From: Alicyclobacillus tolerans
GTDB taxonomy: Bacteria; Bacillota; Bacilli; Alicyclobacillales; Alicyclobacillaceae
Assembly: GCF_021739485.1 (NCBI RefSeq)
Contig: NZ_JAJFNK010000027.1
Span: 1-64,000 of the forward strand
DNA length: 64,000 bases
Reading direction: 5' to 3'
Part shown: in pieces, positions 37,219 to 46,907 of the stretch
Layout: each line of letters begins with the position of its first letter
How positions within the stretch are numbered: the first letter of the stretch is position 1
Translations under genes and position numbers: made by a program
Notes under the pieces: generated by a model
Database searches by the model: none
Seen by the model: the letters and a program-made list of their open reading frames with translations, nothing else
Told to the model about the DNA's origin: nothing

Positions 37219-38109
37219 TTACGGCAATGTGATTAGGACCGCGGTGGCATCGTCATGCGCCTTTAGCCTGGGAAACTCGCTGCACTGCGCATCGCCTTGT
37301 TCCATCCTTCGCAAGTCCTGCAGAACGCCGTGCAACCCGACCTCTGGCCGCAGCAACTGCTCCCAAGTTTGGACTTGAAACACGTCCACCGTGCGCGCAA
37401 ACCCGTCGGAACACAACAGGACCTTGGTTTCGAAATCCCCGCGTGCGTAAACTCCCGTTTTTGCATCAGCCAGTCCCTGGCCATCGAGGCTCAAAATGGG
37501 ATAGCCATTCGGTTGATTCATTTTGGACCGGTTTGCCTGAAGAATCGGAAGCACCCGCTGTTTCGCCTCCGTCAAGGTCAATGACTCTTCACGCTGAAGC
37601 GACGTGACCGCGTCGATGGCCAGGGCATCGAATCGCGCAATGCGGTCGTCCGTCACCACTTCCACAGGACCCTCGCCGTTTTGCAAGGCAATGAAGCAGT
37701 CCCCCATCGCGAGATACTCCACTTCTCTGGCATTCCAGCGGACAACGGCAACGGCCGCACTGGGTTGTTCAAACGCCTGCAGGGCTCGAAAGTCAATGTG
37801 AGACACGCTGTCGCGAACTGCGGCTAGAGTGTGCTGCATCGCAGCCGACAAATCCAAACCGCCGTGCAGGGCTGCAGGCAGATGCCGGACAATGGATCGA
37901 GCAAACCAGTGCGCGTCTGTCGAAGCTTCCAGACTATCTTCAGGCCCACTGGACACCCCAGATACCCCTGCTCCGGCAAAATGCGAATTTGGACTCAGGC
38001 CGGAGGCTCCATCGATCACGACCGCAATGCGATCGCCCACGTAAAACGAATCTTCGTTGACAACGCGCGAACCCTGATTCGTGACACACTCCACATGCAT
38101 ACCTGTCAC
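37219..38109 (-). CDS. PP2C-family protein phosphatase
   Basis: 296 residues of the PPM/PP2C fold. Metal-binding motifs are visible: VNEDSF (motif with Asp), VIDGASG (DG), AMGDC (GD), LLCSDGFAR (SDG) and HDDATAVLI (DD). It dephosphorylates Ser/Thr on a protein partner or acts in a partner-switch pathway; no kinase or STAS gene is adjacent. It follows a LysR/oxidoreductase pair, an unusual setting for a PP2C protein. GTG or ATG start; AAAGGAG lies just upstream. Confidence 0.8.
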   Translation of the reverse strand: MTGMHVECVTNQGSRVVNEDSFYVGDRIAVVIDGASGLSPNSHFAGAGVSGVSSGPEDSLEASTDAHWFARSIVRHLPAALHGGLDLSAAMQHTLAAVRDSVSHIDFRALQAFEQPSAAVAVVRWNAREVEYLAMGDCFIALQNGEGPVEVVTDDRIARFDALAIDAVTSLQREESLTLTEAKQRVLPILQANRSKMNQPNGYPILSLDGQGLADAKTGVYARGDFETKVLLCSDGFARTVDVFQVQTWEQLLRPEVGLHGVLQDLRRMEQGDAQCSEFPRLKAHDDATAVLITLP

Positions 38110-38180
38110 CCGGCTCCTTTACCTTCTTATGAATTCAACATTTCATGTGAATGCGGTATTTCATCGCTGATGCGGCAAAC

Positions 38181-39083
38181 TTACGCTTGTTCTTCAATTT
38201 GGCGGACGATCGCTTCGCACCACTCGTGGGTCAATAAATCGGGCCCCGCACTGCTCGAGGTCTGCTCCCCCGCGCGTACGCGCGACAAAAAATCGTCGCA
38301 AATCTGTTCAAACCCGCGCTGCGCCGGGACGGGCGTCCATTCATTGGGATGAGTTCTCGACTCCATACCGGCGTAGTGGGTGATGTCGTTCAAGTTGACC
38401 ATTTTAAAACTCTCGCCATCCCCCATGCACTCGAGCACCTCTTCATTGCGACCGCTGCGGCGATGCATCAGCCCAATCGCTGCATGCCCAGGACCGGACA
38501 AATGGACGCCGACCTGTAAGAGCAGCCCGTTTTCGAGTTTCGAATGCACTTGCAAGGATGTTATGGGGCCGGGCAGCAAGAACCTCAACGTGTCCACAAT
38601 GTGTATGAAGTCGTCAAAGACCACGCTTCGCGGTTCTCCTGGAGAATCCTTGCGGTGTTTCTGCATGACAATCAGGTCCAGCTTTCGCCCTTTCATGGAC
38701 TGATACGCGGGAACGTAGCGGCGGTTGAATCCCACCGTGAGCAGCCGCCTGTTGTCTTCGGCCAACTTCATCAGTTGCGCGGAACGTTCGTAGTGGTTGT
38801 CAATGGGCTTGTCGACGTAGACGTGAACCCCGCGGTTCAGCAGTTTTTTCACAATGTCGTAGTGGGACTGTGTGGCGGTGTGTACGAAACAGGCTTCAAT
38901 GCCGGATTGAAGCAAGGAATCGAGGTCCGAAAAGCGGGCTTTGAGACGGTACTTGTCGCCCAGCTCCTGAAGCACTCTGGAGTTTCTCGTCGCAATACGG
39001 AGGTCAATGTCTGACCTCGCTGTCAACACGGGGAGGTACGCCTTTTGAGCGATGTCCCCCAATCCAATCATTCCGACTTTCAT
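38181..39083 (-). CDS. Gfo/Idh/MocA-family oxidoreductase
   Basis: 300 residues. Rossmann N-terminus MKVGMIGLGDIAQKAYLPVL; the VHTATQSHYD and VYVDKPIDNHYE segment contains the Lys-Pro pair typical of the family. Acts on a sugar or sugar acid with NAD(P). Its 5' end overlaps the LysR stop by 4 bp, so the two are translationally coupled. Confidence 0.85.
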   Translation of the reverse strand: MKVGMIGLGDIAQKAYLPVLTARSDIDLRIATRNSRVLQELGDKYRLKARFSDLDSLLQSGIEACFVHTATQSHYDIVKKLLNRGVHVYVDKPIDNHYERSAQLMKLAEDNRRLLTVGFNRRYVPAYQSMKGRKLDLIVMQKHRKDSPGEPRSVVFDDFIHIVDTLRFLLPGPITSLQVHSKLENGLLLQVGVHLSGPGHAAIGLMHRRSGRNEEVLECMGDGESFKMVNLNDITHYAGMESRTHPNEWTPVPAQRGFEQICDDFLSRVRAGEQTSSSAGPDLLTHEWCEAIVRQIEEQA

Positions 39084-39976
39084 GGCTCACCGTTCCCCTC
39101 ATTTTCAGCAAGGCGATTGGGCAAGGCGATCTCGATAAACGCGCGAACCAACGGGTTTTTATCGCGATCGCGCAGCCAAACCAAGTAAAAACTCCTCTGG
39201 GAGGACAACTCTTCGACGATGCGGACCCGTTTTCCGGCGCGAATGGCGTCCTCAGCTTGAAGGCTGGAGACGACCGCTAATCCAATGCCGGATTCAACCA
39301 GGTTCATCATCAAGTCTGGATCGTTGGTCTGCGCGGCCTGCCTCAACGTATCCATGGAAATGCCGCGATCGGTCAACGCGCGTTGCGTGGCGCGGCGCGT
39401 TCCAGAACCGGACTCCCGCAAGAGGAAAGGGGCCTTTACCCACGGAATTTCCGTAAAAAACTCGGCACCCGCCACGATGACCAACTGATCGGACCCAAGT
39501 TCGGAAAATGCGACTTCGGTCGAGACTGGCTTGCTTCCTACACCGGCAATCTCCACTTCGCGCGCGTAGAGCAAATCCAGGGCCTCCTGCGAGTCACAAA
39601 CGTCAACCGACAACTCTACACCCGGATAGGTGCGGCGAAACACTGAAAGCCTCTGCGGCAAAAGGTACTTGGAAGGGATGCTGCTTGCCCCAAGGCGAAG
39701 CTGACCAGACAGGGTGTTGTTTGCCGTGCGACAGGACTCGACCAAAGCCTGCCACTGAGCTGAAATCTCCTTGGCCGCATGGTACGTCTCCCGACCGGCC
39801 TCAGTCAATTGCAACCCGTTCTCACGCCGTTGCAACAGCGTAACGCCGAGTTCCGCTTCAAGCCGCTGAACCTGCTTGCTCACACCCGGTTGAGTCAACT
39901 GAAGGACGTCTGCCGCTGCCGTAAAGCTGCCGAGATCGCAAACCTTCATAAACGTCTCAAGATTCCTCAGGTCCAA
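39080..39976 (-). CDS. LysR-family transcription regulator
   Basis: 298 residues. HTH LETFMKVCDLGSFTAAADVLQLTQPGVSKQVQRLEAELG and a two-lobed effector domain. Downstream overlap with an oxidoreductase, rather than divergence, is unusual for LysR proteins. TTG start with GAGGGGG upstream. CysB/CbbR-like in length. Confidence 0.87.
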   Translation of the reverse strand: MDLRNLETFMKVCDLGSFTAAADVLQLTQPGVSKQVQRLEAELGVTLLQRRENGLQLTEAGRETYHAAKEISAQWQALVESCRTANNTLSGQLRLGASSIPSKYLLPQRLSVFRRTYPGVELSVDVCDSQEALDLLYAREVEIAGVGSKPVSTEVAFSELGSDQLVIVAGAEFFTEIPWVKAPFLLRESGSGTRRATQRALTDRGISMDTLRQAAQTNDPDLMMNLVESGIGLAVVSSLQAEDAIRAGKRVRIVEELSSQRSFYLVWLRDRDKNPLVRAFIEIALPNRLAENEGNGEP

Positions 39977-40099
39977 TGCGAGACCCCCTCTGGCACTTGT
40001 CGTTGGCGCGGCAACCGTCTAGCGCCATCTATTGTAGCACCTCGAACCGAAGAATCATGAATATTTTAACGGCACATTATTCGTTTGTAACTGCGCCTA

Positions 40100-40133
40100 A
40101 AAGCCCGCCGTCTCCTGGACAACGGGCTTTTTG
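40100..40133. terminator. Bidirectional terminator
   Basis: AAAGCCCG and CGGGCTTT arms (8 bp) followed by T5 on the plus strand and TTTT on the minus strand, after the CocE-type gene. Confidence 0.85.
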
Positions 40134-40179
40134 CAATGAAACGACGCGATTGCACCATGAGCGGTCTATCACCACTCGG

Positions 40180-41913
40180 TCAAGCGTTCTGCCGGGGAAT
40201 GACTGGGAGTACCAAGTGCGTCGGATGAGCGGCGTCGTGGTAGATCTTTTGGGTGGCATTTTGAATGTCTGTATAACCGGCGTCTTTGTTGACGTGGAAT
40301 CGGTTGAGGTTTCGATCAAACGCTGGAAAGTTGCTGCTGGAAATTTCCACGCCGATTCGGTGTCCCGCTTTAAACAGGTTGCTGGTGCTGCCAACGCAAA
40401 AGCGGTACTCGTAAATTTCTCCAGGGACAATGGGCGACGGCTGGTCGTTGGATTCCCGATAACTGGCCCTTTGAATCCCTTCCAACAAGTTGATAGACTT
40501 CCCGTCTGGATGTACATCCACAAGCTTTACCGTAAAATCCGTGTCATCGGCCGTGGATGAAGCGTAAATCACCGCATCGACAGGCCCCGTGAGTTCTACA
40601 TCCTCCTGCAAGGGTGCCGTGAAGTAGACCAAAACGTCGTTGCGAATTTCGACGGGACGTTGGTCTTTCGGACCCATCGGAGTCAAACCGGCGATGCAGC
40701 AACTGTGACCGCCTAAACTCGGGACAGGGTCAAACGGGTTGTAGACATAGAGGTCCGCTGGTTCAGACTGGGGCGCTCCCGTGTCCAACCAGCCATCTCC
40801 AGTGAGTGAATTCGCCCCGCCTGCACTGTGTATGTAAAACTTGGTGTATTGCGTCCGAGCCAAAGGCCACTGGTGTTCCTGGCGCCACTTGTTCTCTCCC
40901 ATCACGAAGATAGAGACGGGCGGTTCGTCCATCACGCCGTTGTCCACACCTTGAAGCCAGTGCTGAAACCAGCGCAGTTGTACATCGTTGACGACGTTGC
41001 CTCCATCCTGTCCAAAATCCGCTTCCCCCACCAACTGCGACCACGGCATGTGGTACCAAGGACCAATGACAAGTTTTTGCGATGCGCGAACCTGCTCGTT
41101 CTGGCAGTCTGTAGTCATCCTCCTGTAATTGCGCAGGGTTCCTTGAAGGAATACATCGTACCATCCGCCAATGTGCAAAGCGGGTGTTGAAAAACTGCTC
41201 ATGTCCCCAAGGTGCCACTGCTTCCAATAGTCGTCAAATGTAGGGTGTTCCAACCACTCGTAGTAATAAGGCGCAAATTCCCGACTGATTTTCGGGTGGT
41301 CGTTCAGCGGCAAGTGTCCATATCCCTCGCAGATGTGGTTTAAGTTGTCTAAAACCGCACCGATTTCGTCTGGATGACCTTTTCGCGCCGCTTGGTCGGG
41401 AGCCAGAAAGACGGACCATGACTGCAAGAAGGCTAGGAGAAGTGCACCATTTTTATACGACCAATCTTCGTAGTAGCCATCGTTGGTAAAAGCGGGGGCA
41501 ATGGCAGTGAGTTCTTCGGGAGCCTCGACACTGGCATGTAACTGCGTCGCGCCCACGTAAGAAAACCCGTACATTCCAATTTTTCCGTTGCATTTCGGAA
41601 GACTCTTCACAAACCGAATCGTGTCCGCTCCGTCTTGGCGTTCAAAGTGATAAGGACGAAATTCTCCTTCTGAAGCATACTTGCCGCGAACGTCTTGGGT
41701 CACCACAATAAACCCCTGACGTGCATACCACTCAGGATGCATATAAGTAATAAATTCCGAATGGCTCTTGTCGTAAGGGGAACGCATCAGCAATGCTGGG
41801 AATTGACCCTCTCCAACGGGAGAGTAAATGTCAGCAAACAGTGCTACCCCGTCTCTCATAGGTATGGCTGCATCTCGTTGCACGCGAACGTCATAATATT
41901 CGGTATCTTTCAC
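40180..41913 (-). CDS. CocE/NonD-type acyl hydrolase (X-Pro dipeptidyl peptidase family)
   Basis: 577 residues. S15-type alpha/beta hydrolase domain with nucleophile Ser in MYGFSYVGATQ (~120), acid and His in the following cap and hydrolase part, and a C-terminal jelly-roll domain (EDVELTGPVDAVIYASS). Such enzymes hydrolyse esters or amides of small molecules (cocaine esterase, glutaryl acylase). Last gene of a unit with an SsuABC-like importer, so it probably cleaves the imported compound. GTG start; GGGAG upstream. Confidence 0.85.
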   Translation of the reverse strand: MKDTEYYDVRVQRDAAIPMRDGVALFADIYSPVGEGQFPALLMRSPYDKSHSEFITYMHPEWYARQGFIVVTQDVRGKYASEGEFRPYHFERQDGADTIRFVKSLPKCNGKIGMYGFSYVGATQLHASVEAPEELTAIAPAFTNDGYYEDWSYKNGALLLAFLQSWSVFLAPDQAARKGHPDEIGAVLDNLNHICEGYGHLPLNDHPKISREFAPYYYEWLEHPTFDDYWKQWHLGDMSSFSTPALHIGGWYDVFLQGTLRNYRRMTTDCQNEQVRASQKLVIGPWYHMPWSQLVGEADFGQDGGNVVNDVQLRWFQHWLQGVDNGVMDEPPVSIFVMGENKWRQEHQWPLARTQYTKFYIHSAGGANSLTGDGWLDTGAPQSEPADLYVYNPFDPVPSLGGHSCCIAGLTPMGPKDQRPVEIRNDVLVYFTAPLQEDVELTGPVDAVIYASSTADDTDFTVKLVDVHPDGKSINLLEGIQRASYRESNDQPSPIVPGEIYEYRFCVGSTSNLFKAGHRIGVEISSSNFPAFDRNLNRFHVNKDAGYTDIQNATQKIYHDAAHPTHLVLPVIPRQNA

Positions 41914-42046
41914 TCGAAGCCATCTCCCTGAATTCCTAAAATATGTTTAGCCTCTCGTTCCTATGGTGCTGGATTCTCGTTTCGGGGTTACGTGGGGCGT
42001 CGGGGTTTGACCTCCTTATCCCTTGGCACTTCACTGCAGCGAAAAA

Positions 42047-43195
42047 TCACGTCAGTCCAGACAACTTCACGCTCGCGAATTCAGGGCTTAATTTGAAATT
42101 GGCCGCGTCCTGTTGAACCCGCTTGTGGTCAAAGTTGTTGACCTCTTGAATTAACTCATTCGTATACAAGCCGGTTGCATTGGTAGACGAGTTCAACTGA
42201 CCGAGTTCCTGTAAGGTGGTCACGTACTTTGCCCAAGAGCTCGGAATGTGGTATCCCCACCCATGGGCAGCGACACCAGGACCATCGTTGACTTGCACCA
42301 TCTCTAAAGCGCTTTCTACGGCGATTTTTGGAGTCATTTGCTTTTTCAGGCTCGGAAAGCGTTCAAGCGAAAGCTGTGAAATGCCGCGAACGTTGTATTT
42401 CCCCCATTCCAGTCCCATGGCAATGGCCTTCAGGAAATTGGCAATGCCCTGTTTTTTCGCCGGGTCCTGAAGGTCTGATTTTCGGACTACGTAGGAATTC
42501 CCAGGGAAGGGAGTTAAGTGTTCAATCGGTCTCAGATTGAGTCCAACCCCTTTCCATTGCGCGACAAGCCCCTGCCAACACAAGGCTGCGTCCGCCTTGC
42601 CTTCTTGAACCGTTTGGCCCCAGTCACTTCCGGCCGCTACGTAATGAACCGATTTTGGATTGATGCCATTGACCTTAAAGATGGGATCGCAGATGACGGA
42701 CCATCCGGCATCTCCCAATGCAATTTTCTTTCCAGCGAGGTCCTGGATACTTTTAATGGGACTGTTCGGACGGACCATGAAAACAAACGAGTCGCTCTCC
42801 GTGATATCAAACACCGAAATGATAGGTTCCCCCGCTTGTACCGACGTCGCCAGAACTCCGGGGCTTGGGTAAGCCATATCCGCTTGATTCGTGACCAGCA
42901 TTTTCGTCGCTGCCGTCGCTTGAAGAGGACCTCCTTGAAAGTTGGGATCTACGTTCAGTTCTTTGAAATAACCCATTTTCAAGGCAATGGTCTGGGCGTA
43001 ATCATCCTCCACTTTGAGGGTTCCTCGAGGGGACACCCAAGTCAGTTTGTACGGGCCAGAGCTCCCGGTTTTCCCCGTTGAATTGACCGCGGTAGCTACT
43101 CGTCCGCAAGCTGCTAAGAAACTTGTACTAAACGGGACCGCCAAGGCAATGATGCCAGCTCTTTTCAAAAACTCTCTTCTCGACATTCCGTCCAT
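42047..43195 (-). CDS. SsuA/NMT1-type ABC substrate-binding lipoprotein with Tat-like signal
   Basis: 382 residues. The signal has SRREFLKRAG (twin Arg at 6-7) and a lipobox SFLAAC (C30), so it may leave through Tat and then be lipidated. The periplasmic-type fold contains KMGYFKELNVDPNFQ and IGLGDAGWSVI-like segments of the taurine/sulfonate/thiamine-precursor/nitrate binding family. Substrate unknown: a small aromatic or acyl compound is plausible from the linked hydrolase. Confidence 0.82.
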   Translation of the reverse strand: MDGMSRREFLKRAGIIALAVPFSTSFLAACGRVATAVNSTGKTGSSGPYKLTWVSPRGTLKVEDDYAQTIALKMGYFKELNVDPNFQGGPLQATAATKMLVTNQADMAYPSPGVLATSVQAGEPIISVFDITESDSFVFMVRPNSPIKSIQDLAGKKIALGDAGWSVICDPIFKVNGINPKSVHYVAAGSDWGQTVQEGKADAALCWQGLVAQWKGVGLNLRPIEHLTPFPGNSYVVRKSDLQDPAKKQGIANFLKAIAMGLEWGKYNVRGISQLSLERFPSLKKQMTPKIAVESALEMVQVNDGPGVAAHGWGYHIPSSWAKYVTTLQELGQLNSSTNATGLYTNELIQEVNNFDHKRVQQDAANFKLSPEFASVKLSGLT

Positions 43196-43227
43196 ATATG
43201 ACTAGACCCCCCCACTAAAATTGCAGG

Positions 43228-44043
43228 TCACTCCTGCCAGCTGGAATACTTCTTTCCAATCAGGTACATGAGGATATACAAAGCCAAGCCTACCGCCATA
43301 ATCAGTACAATGGTGGCAAAAAATTGCGGCATTTGCATCAGCGAGGAATAATACCCCAGTTTGTTGCCCAAACCGTTTTGCCCGGCAATCATTTCGGCTC
43401 CAACGGCAGTAATTAATCCGAAAATCCCCCCAACCGTCATACCGACGACAATCATCGGCATGGCCATCGGAAATCGAATTTTCAGAAATATTTGCAGCAA
43501 ACTCGCGCCATAGCTTCTGGCTAAGGCGATTTTTGTGGCATCGACCCGCTTAAACCCAGTAGCCGCATTGACCATAATCATGGGTCCAGCGGCCAAAGCC
43601 ACTGCAATAATACGGGGTTCAGAACCAAAACCGAATCGCAGGACAAGCAACGGAACTAACGCGATCATCGGCGTCGTCACAAGGATGATGATGTATGGGG
43701 TAATGATTTTCTCCACGAGCGGGATTTGCGTGACGACTGCGGCGAGGACCAATCCAATTCCTCCGCCGATTAAGTACCCCGTGACCAGTTCATAGAGCGT
43801 GATCAGCAAGTCTTTGCTAAGGGTCGGAAAATCCGTAAAGAGGGCTTTGGCGACCTCCGTCGGTGTCGGCAAGATGTACGTAGGAATTTTGAAAAATTCA
43901 ATCGCAAGCTGTATTCCCACAAGCACAACGACGGCCACAATGACGATGAGAACGACATCCCTCCATCCTTTTCCGAAGGAGAGAGAAGTAATCGCACTAA
44001 AGTCGATGTTGTCTACGGCACTGGTTTCTTTATTTGCATCCAT
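43228..44043 (-). CDS. ABC transporter permease, SsuC/TauC type
   Basis: 271 residues, about six transmembrane helices. Loop RSYGASLLQIFLKIRFPMAMPMIVVGM is the EAA-type coupling motif. ATG at 44043 with GGAGGAA upstream. Partner of the adjacent ATPase and binding protein. Confidence 0.87.
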   Translation of the reverse strand: MDANKETSAVDNIDFSAITSLSFGKGWRDVVLIVIVAVVVLVGIQLAIEFFKIPTYILPTPTEVAKALFTDFPTLSKDLLITLYELVTGYLIGGGIGLVLAAVVTQIPLVEKIITPYIIILVTTPMIALVPLLVLRFGFGSEPRIIAVALAAGPMIMVNAATGFKRVDATKIALARSYGASLLQIFLKIRFPMAMPMIVVGMTVGGIFGLITAVGAEMIAGQNGLGNKLGYYSSLMQMPQFFATIVLIMAVGLALYILMYLIGKKYSSWQE

Positions 44044-44068
44044 GGGATTCCTCCTCTCCAAAACGAGG

Positions 44069-44839
44069 CTAATTGTGCGAGTAGATGGTTTCCTTGACCT
44101 CATCCACATACCGTATAAAGTCTGGACTCGTGGTGATTTTCAAGTCTCGCGGCCGGTCAAACGGAATCCGGATTTCCCTTGAAATCTTTCCCGGTCTCGG
44201 AGTCATGACAAACACTCGGTCTGCGAGGAAAATGGCCTCCTGAATGCTGTGAGTGACAAACACAATGGTTTTGTGAGTCTCCTCCCAAATCTTTTGGATT
44301 AAAAGGTTCATCTCGTCCCGGGTAAAGGCGTCTAAGGCTCCAAAAGGTTCATCCATTAACAACACGTCAGGATCAAACGAAAGACACCGGACAATGGAAG
44401 CCCTCTGCTGCATGCCACCGGACAATTCGTGCGGATACTTGTGTTCGAATCCCCGCAAGCCGGTTACCTCCAGGAGGTGGTCGATTCGATCCCGGTATTG
44501 CTTCACGTTCAATTTCTTAATTTGCAATGGAAACTGGATGTTCTGCAAAACCGTCCGCCATGGCAAAAGTGTAGCTTGTTGAAAGACCATACCAATCTCG
44601 GGAACCGGCCCTTTGACGGGACGACCCGAGACATGCACTTGTCCCTTTGTCAAATCGTGCAGGCCGCTGATTCCCCAGAGAAGTGTACTTTTGCCGCACC
44701 CCGAAGGACCCACCAAGCACGCAAATTCGCCCTCCATCACGTCGCAGGTCACGTCTTCCAGTGCCGGGATGATGCCCGTTTGCGACTGATAGTGCTTTGT
44801 GGCGTTCTGAATCGTAATTTTTTTCACCGGTTCTGCCAT
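44069..44839 (-). CDS. ABC transporter ATPase, SsuB/TauB type
   Basis: 256 residues. Walker A GPSGCGKSTLL, Q-loop VFQQATLLPW, signature LSGGMQQRASI, Walker B VLLMDEPFGALDA, H-loop VTHSIQEAIFLADRV. ATG at 44839, GGAGGG upstream. Drives the linked importer. Confidence 0.92.
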   Translation of the reverse strand: MAEPVKKITIQNATKHYQSQTGIIPALEDVTCDVMEGEFACLVGPSGCGKSTLLWGISGLHDLTKGQVHVSGRPVKGPVPEIGMVFQQATLLPWRTVLQNIQFPLQIKKLNVKQYRDRIDHLLEVTGLRGFEHKYPHELSGGMQQRASIVRCLSFDPDVLLMDEPFGALDAFTRDEMNLLIQKIWEETHKTIVFVTHSIQEAIFLADRVFVMTPRPGKISREIRIPFDRPRDLKITTSPDFIRYVDEVKETIYSHN

Positions 44840-44927
44840 ACGCACCCTCCGTTTTCGTTGAGCACCGCAATTGCGAGGCCGATTCACCCACTTAAAGGCC
44901 GAGGTGAAAGACTCTGCTCACATGCAC

Positions 44928-45917
44928 TCAGCTGAGGTGAACAACCTGTCCGGTCTCGAGTGACCGTTTGGCGGCCAGAACAATGTCTAAAACATCCACG
45001 ACCTCCGAGAACGGGACGATACTGGCACTTTCTCCTTTAACCACGCAGGAAATAAAGTACCGAATCTCCTGCTCATACGCATCGGCCCCAGTTGATGTCC
45101 AGAGTTCCGGTCCATTGTGATAGACCATCAGTTCATTTTTTGCCTCACTACGGTTTTCCAAATTAACTCCGGCTTTGAGCACAAATTCAGCTGCAGCAGA
45201 CGTACCCAAGAGACGGGCGGACATGGTAAACGGATACCCCGAAGGGAGCAAAAAACTGCCCTCGCAAACCGCCTTTGCTCCAGACTGAGCGGTTAATGTC
45301 GTCACGACGTGATTCCACGCCCCCGCTTGGTTGACCCCCACCGCGTAGACAGTCGCGATCGGCCCTAATAAATGGCGTGCCATGTCGAGGTCGTGAATGT
45401 GTAAATCGAATAAGGCACCTCCTGACCTTTCAGGGTCCTTAAACCAGGCACTCCAACTCGGGGCTTGGGCCAACCTCTGCATTGAAATTTCGAGAACTTC
45501 CCCGATCTGCCCGGATTGTACTTGCCGCTTTAACTCTTGATACTCCGGCCAAAATCGAAGGACTTGGGCTGCCATAAAAATGACCCCGGTTTCCTGAACG
45601 GCGGCTCCAATTCGGTCGAGGGAGTCGCGCGTCAAGGCAATCGGTTTTTCGCACAGAATGTGCTTTCCAGCCCGGGCGGCCTCGACGCAATACTGTTCAT
45701 GCAAATACGTCGGAAGACAGATATCCACGACGTCGACCTGGGCGTAAAGAGTCTGTGCGTCCGGAAAAAATGAAGTTCCAAACCTTCCGGCAAACTCGCG
45801 CCCCTTGTCCGCGTTGCGGGTGTACACCCCTACGAGTTCGACATCCGTCATGTTCCGATAGGCGCTGGCGTGCGTCTCTCCCATAAAGCCACTGCCTAAG
45901 AGGCCAACCCGCACCAT
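44928..45917 (-). CDS. Gfo/Idh/MocA-family oxidoreductase
   Basis: 329 residues. Rossmann VRVGLLGSGFMGETHASAY, IDICLP loop, CEKPIALTRDSLD (catalytic Lys-Pro). C-terminal beta-sheet domain. Probably oxidises a polyol or sugar (inositol-dehydrogenase-like). Its ATG is 2 bp from the stop of the isomerase gene, so the two are coupled. Confidence 0.87.
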   Translation of the reverse strand: MVRVGLLGSGFMGETHASAYRNMTDVELVGVYTRNADKGREFAGRFGTSFFPDAQTLYAQVDVVDICLPTYLHEQYCVEAARAGKHILCEKPIALTRDSLDRIGAAVQETGVIFMAAQVLRFWPEYQELKRQVQSGQIGEVLEISMQRLAQAPSWSAWFKDPERSGGALFDLHIHDLDMARHLLGPIATVYAVGVNQAGAWNHVVTTLTAQSGAKAVCEGSFLLPSGYPFTMSARLLGTSAAAEFVLKAGVNLENRSEAKNELMVYHNGPELWTSTGADAYEQEIRYFISCVVKGESASIVPFSEVVDVLDIVLAAKRSLETGQVVHLS

Positions 45918-45918
45918 A

Positions 45919-46722
45919 TCAAACCTCCACCCAATCGATGCTGGTCATGTACTTCAATGACTTTTCCACAGCTGTATTGACGTCCTCAAGGGTTTCGTTC
46001 CCTTCTCCGGTAAATTCGAGCTCAATGGAAACAGGTCCGTTGTACTGCGCTTGCTTGACGACGTCGCGAATGGATTCTATCGAAAGCTCCCCATCGCCAA
46101 TGGCTGGGAAATTCCAGACTCCTTTTCCACCCTTTTTATCCTTAAGGTGAACATACAGCACGTTTTGAAGACACCTCGGCAAGTCGACTAAGGGAGAGAC
46201 GTCGCCGTAAAAAATGACGTTCCCTGTGTCGTAATTGAGCCTCACTCTCTGAGAACCGACTCGCTGTACGATCTCGTTCCCTTTAACTCCGGTCGCCAAG
46301 TAGTTTCCGTGAATTTCAAGTCCAACCTGCAAATTGAGTTCTTCGGCTTTTGCAGCGACTTTGCCTAGATTTTCAAACAGTTGCGCTTCTTGACTCGCGC
46401 TTTGTACTTCTCCGACTCCGGTAACAATTAACGGGATGCCGGCGCGATGCGCCAACTCCATGTTTTTGAGAAATACGGAAATCCCATCCGTCTGCGGCAA
46501 CTCTTGATGTCCCGACAAAGCCACCGGCGAGAGTCCGAGGTCTGCCATCTGTTCTAAGACCTTTTTGAGTTCGCTGTCGCTCATTTGGTAGTGAAGGTTT
46601 TCCGTCCATCCGTAAACAGCACACAATTCAACAGCCTTAAACCCAGCTTTGGCGGCTCCAGCCAGTGCATCCTCCGTGGAAAAGCCATGATACGAGTTGA
46701 GACTTAGCACTGTTCGACCCAT
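45919..46722 (-). CDS. Sugar-phosphate isomerase/epimerase-like TIM barrel
   Basis: 267 residues, AP-endonuclease-2 superfamily (IolE/IolH/xylose-isomerase-like). Metal ligands visible: Glu in LQVGLEIHGNYL, Asp in RLNYDTGNVIF, His in VLYVHLKDKKGG, Glu in VSIELEFTGEGNE. Acts as an isomerase, epimerase or dehydratase of a cyclitol or keto sugar. First gene of its unit; GGAGG six bases before ATG. Confidence 0.87.
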   Translation of the reverse strand: MGRTVLSLNSYHGFSTEDALAGAAKAGFKAVELCAVYGWTENLHYQMSDSELKKVLEQMADLGLSPVALSGHQELPQTDGISVFLKNMELAHRAGIPLIVTGVGEVQSASQEAQLFENLGKVAAKAEELNLQVGLEIHGNYLATGVKGNEIVQRVGSQRVRLNYDTGNVIFYGDVSPLVDLPRCLQNVLYVHLKDKKGGKGVWNFPAIGDGELSIESIRDVVKQAQYNGPVSIELEFTGEGNETLEDVNTAVEKSLKYMTSIDWVEV

Positions 46723-46778
46723 TTTCCAACCTCCATTAGCGTGTTAGTGTGTGAAAGTCGAGATAAGAGCGATGTTAT

Positions 46779-46799
46779 TTAGGTAACTTTACTAACTAA
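46779..46799. promoter_or_regulatory. Inverted-repeat operator candidate between divergent genes
   Basis: TTAGGTA and TAACTAA arms (6 of 7 paired) separated by 7 bases, in a very AT-rich divergent promoter region. TTAG/CTAA half-sites like this recall operators of ROK-type XylR/NagC repressors; assignment is inference. Confidence 0.45.
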
Positions 46800-46907
46800 G
46801 CAAATAAATACTGAATATTAGATCTATTTGTAATATATTATATAGTAAATAAACCCATTATACCCGTCAATGCATATTATCTGAATTTTTAAAAAGGAGA
46901 TCCGCTA

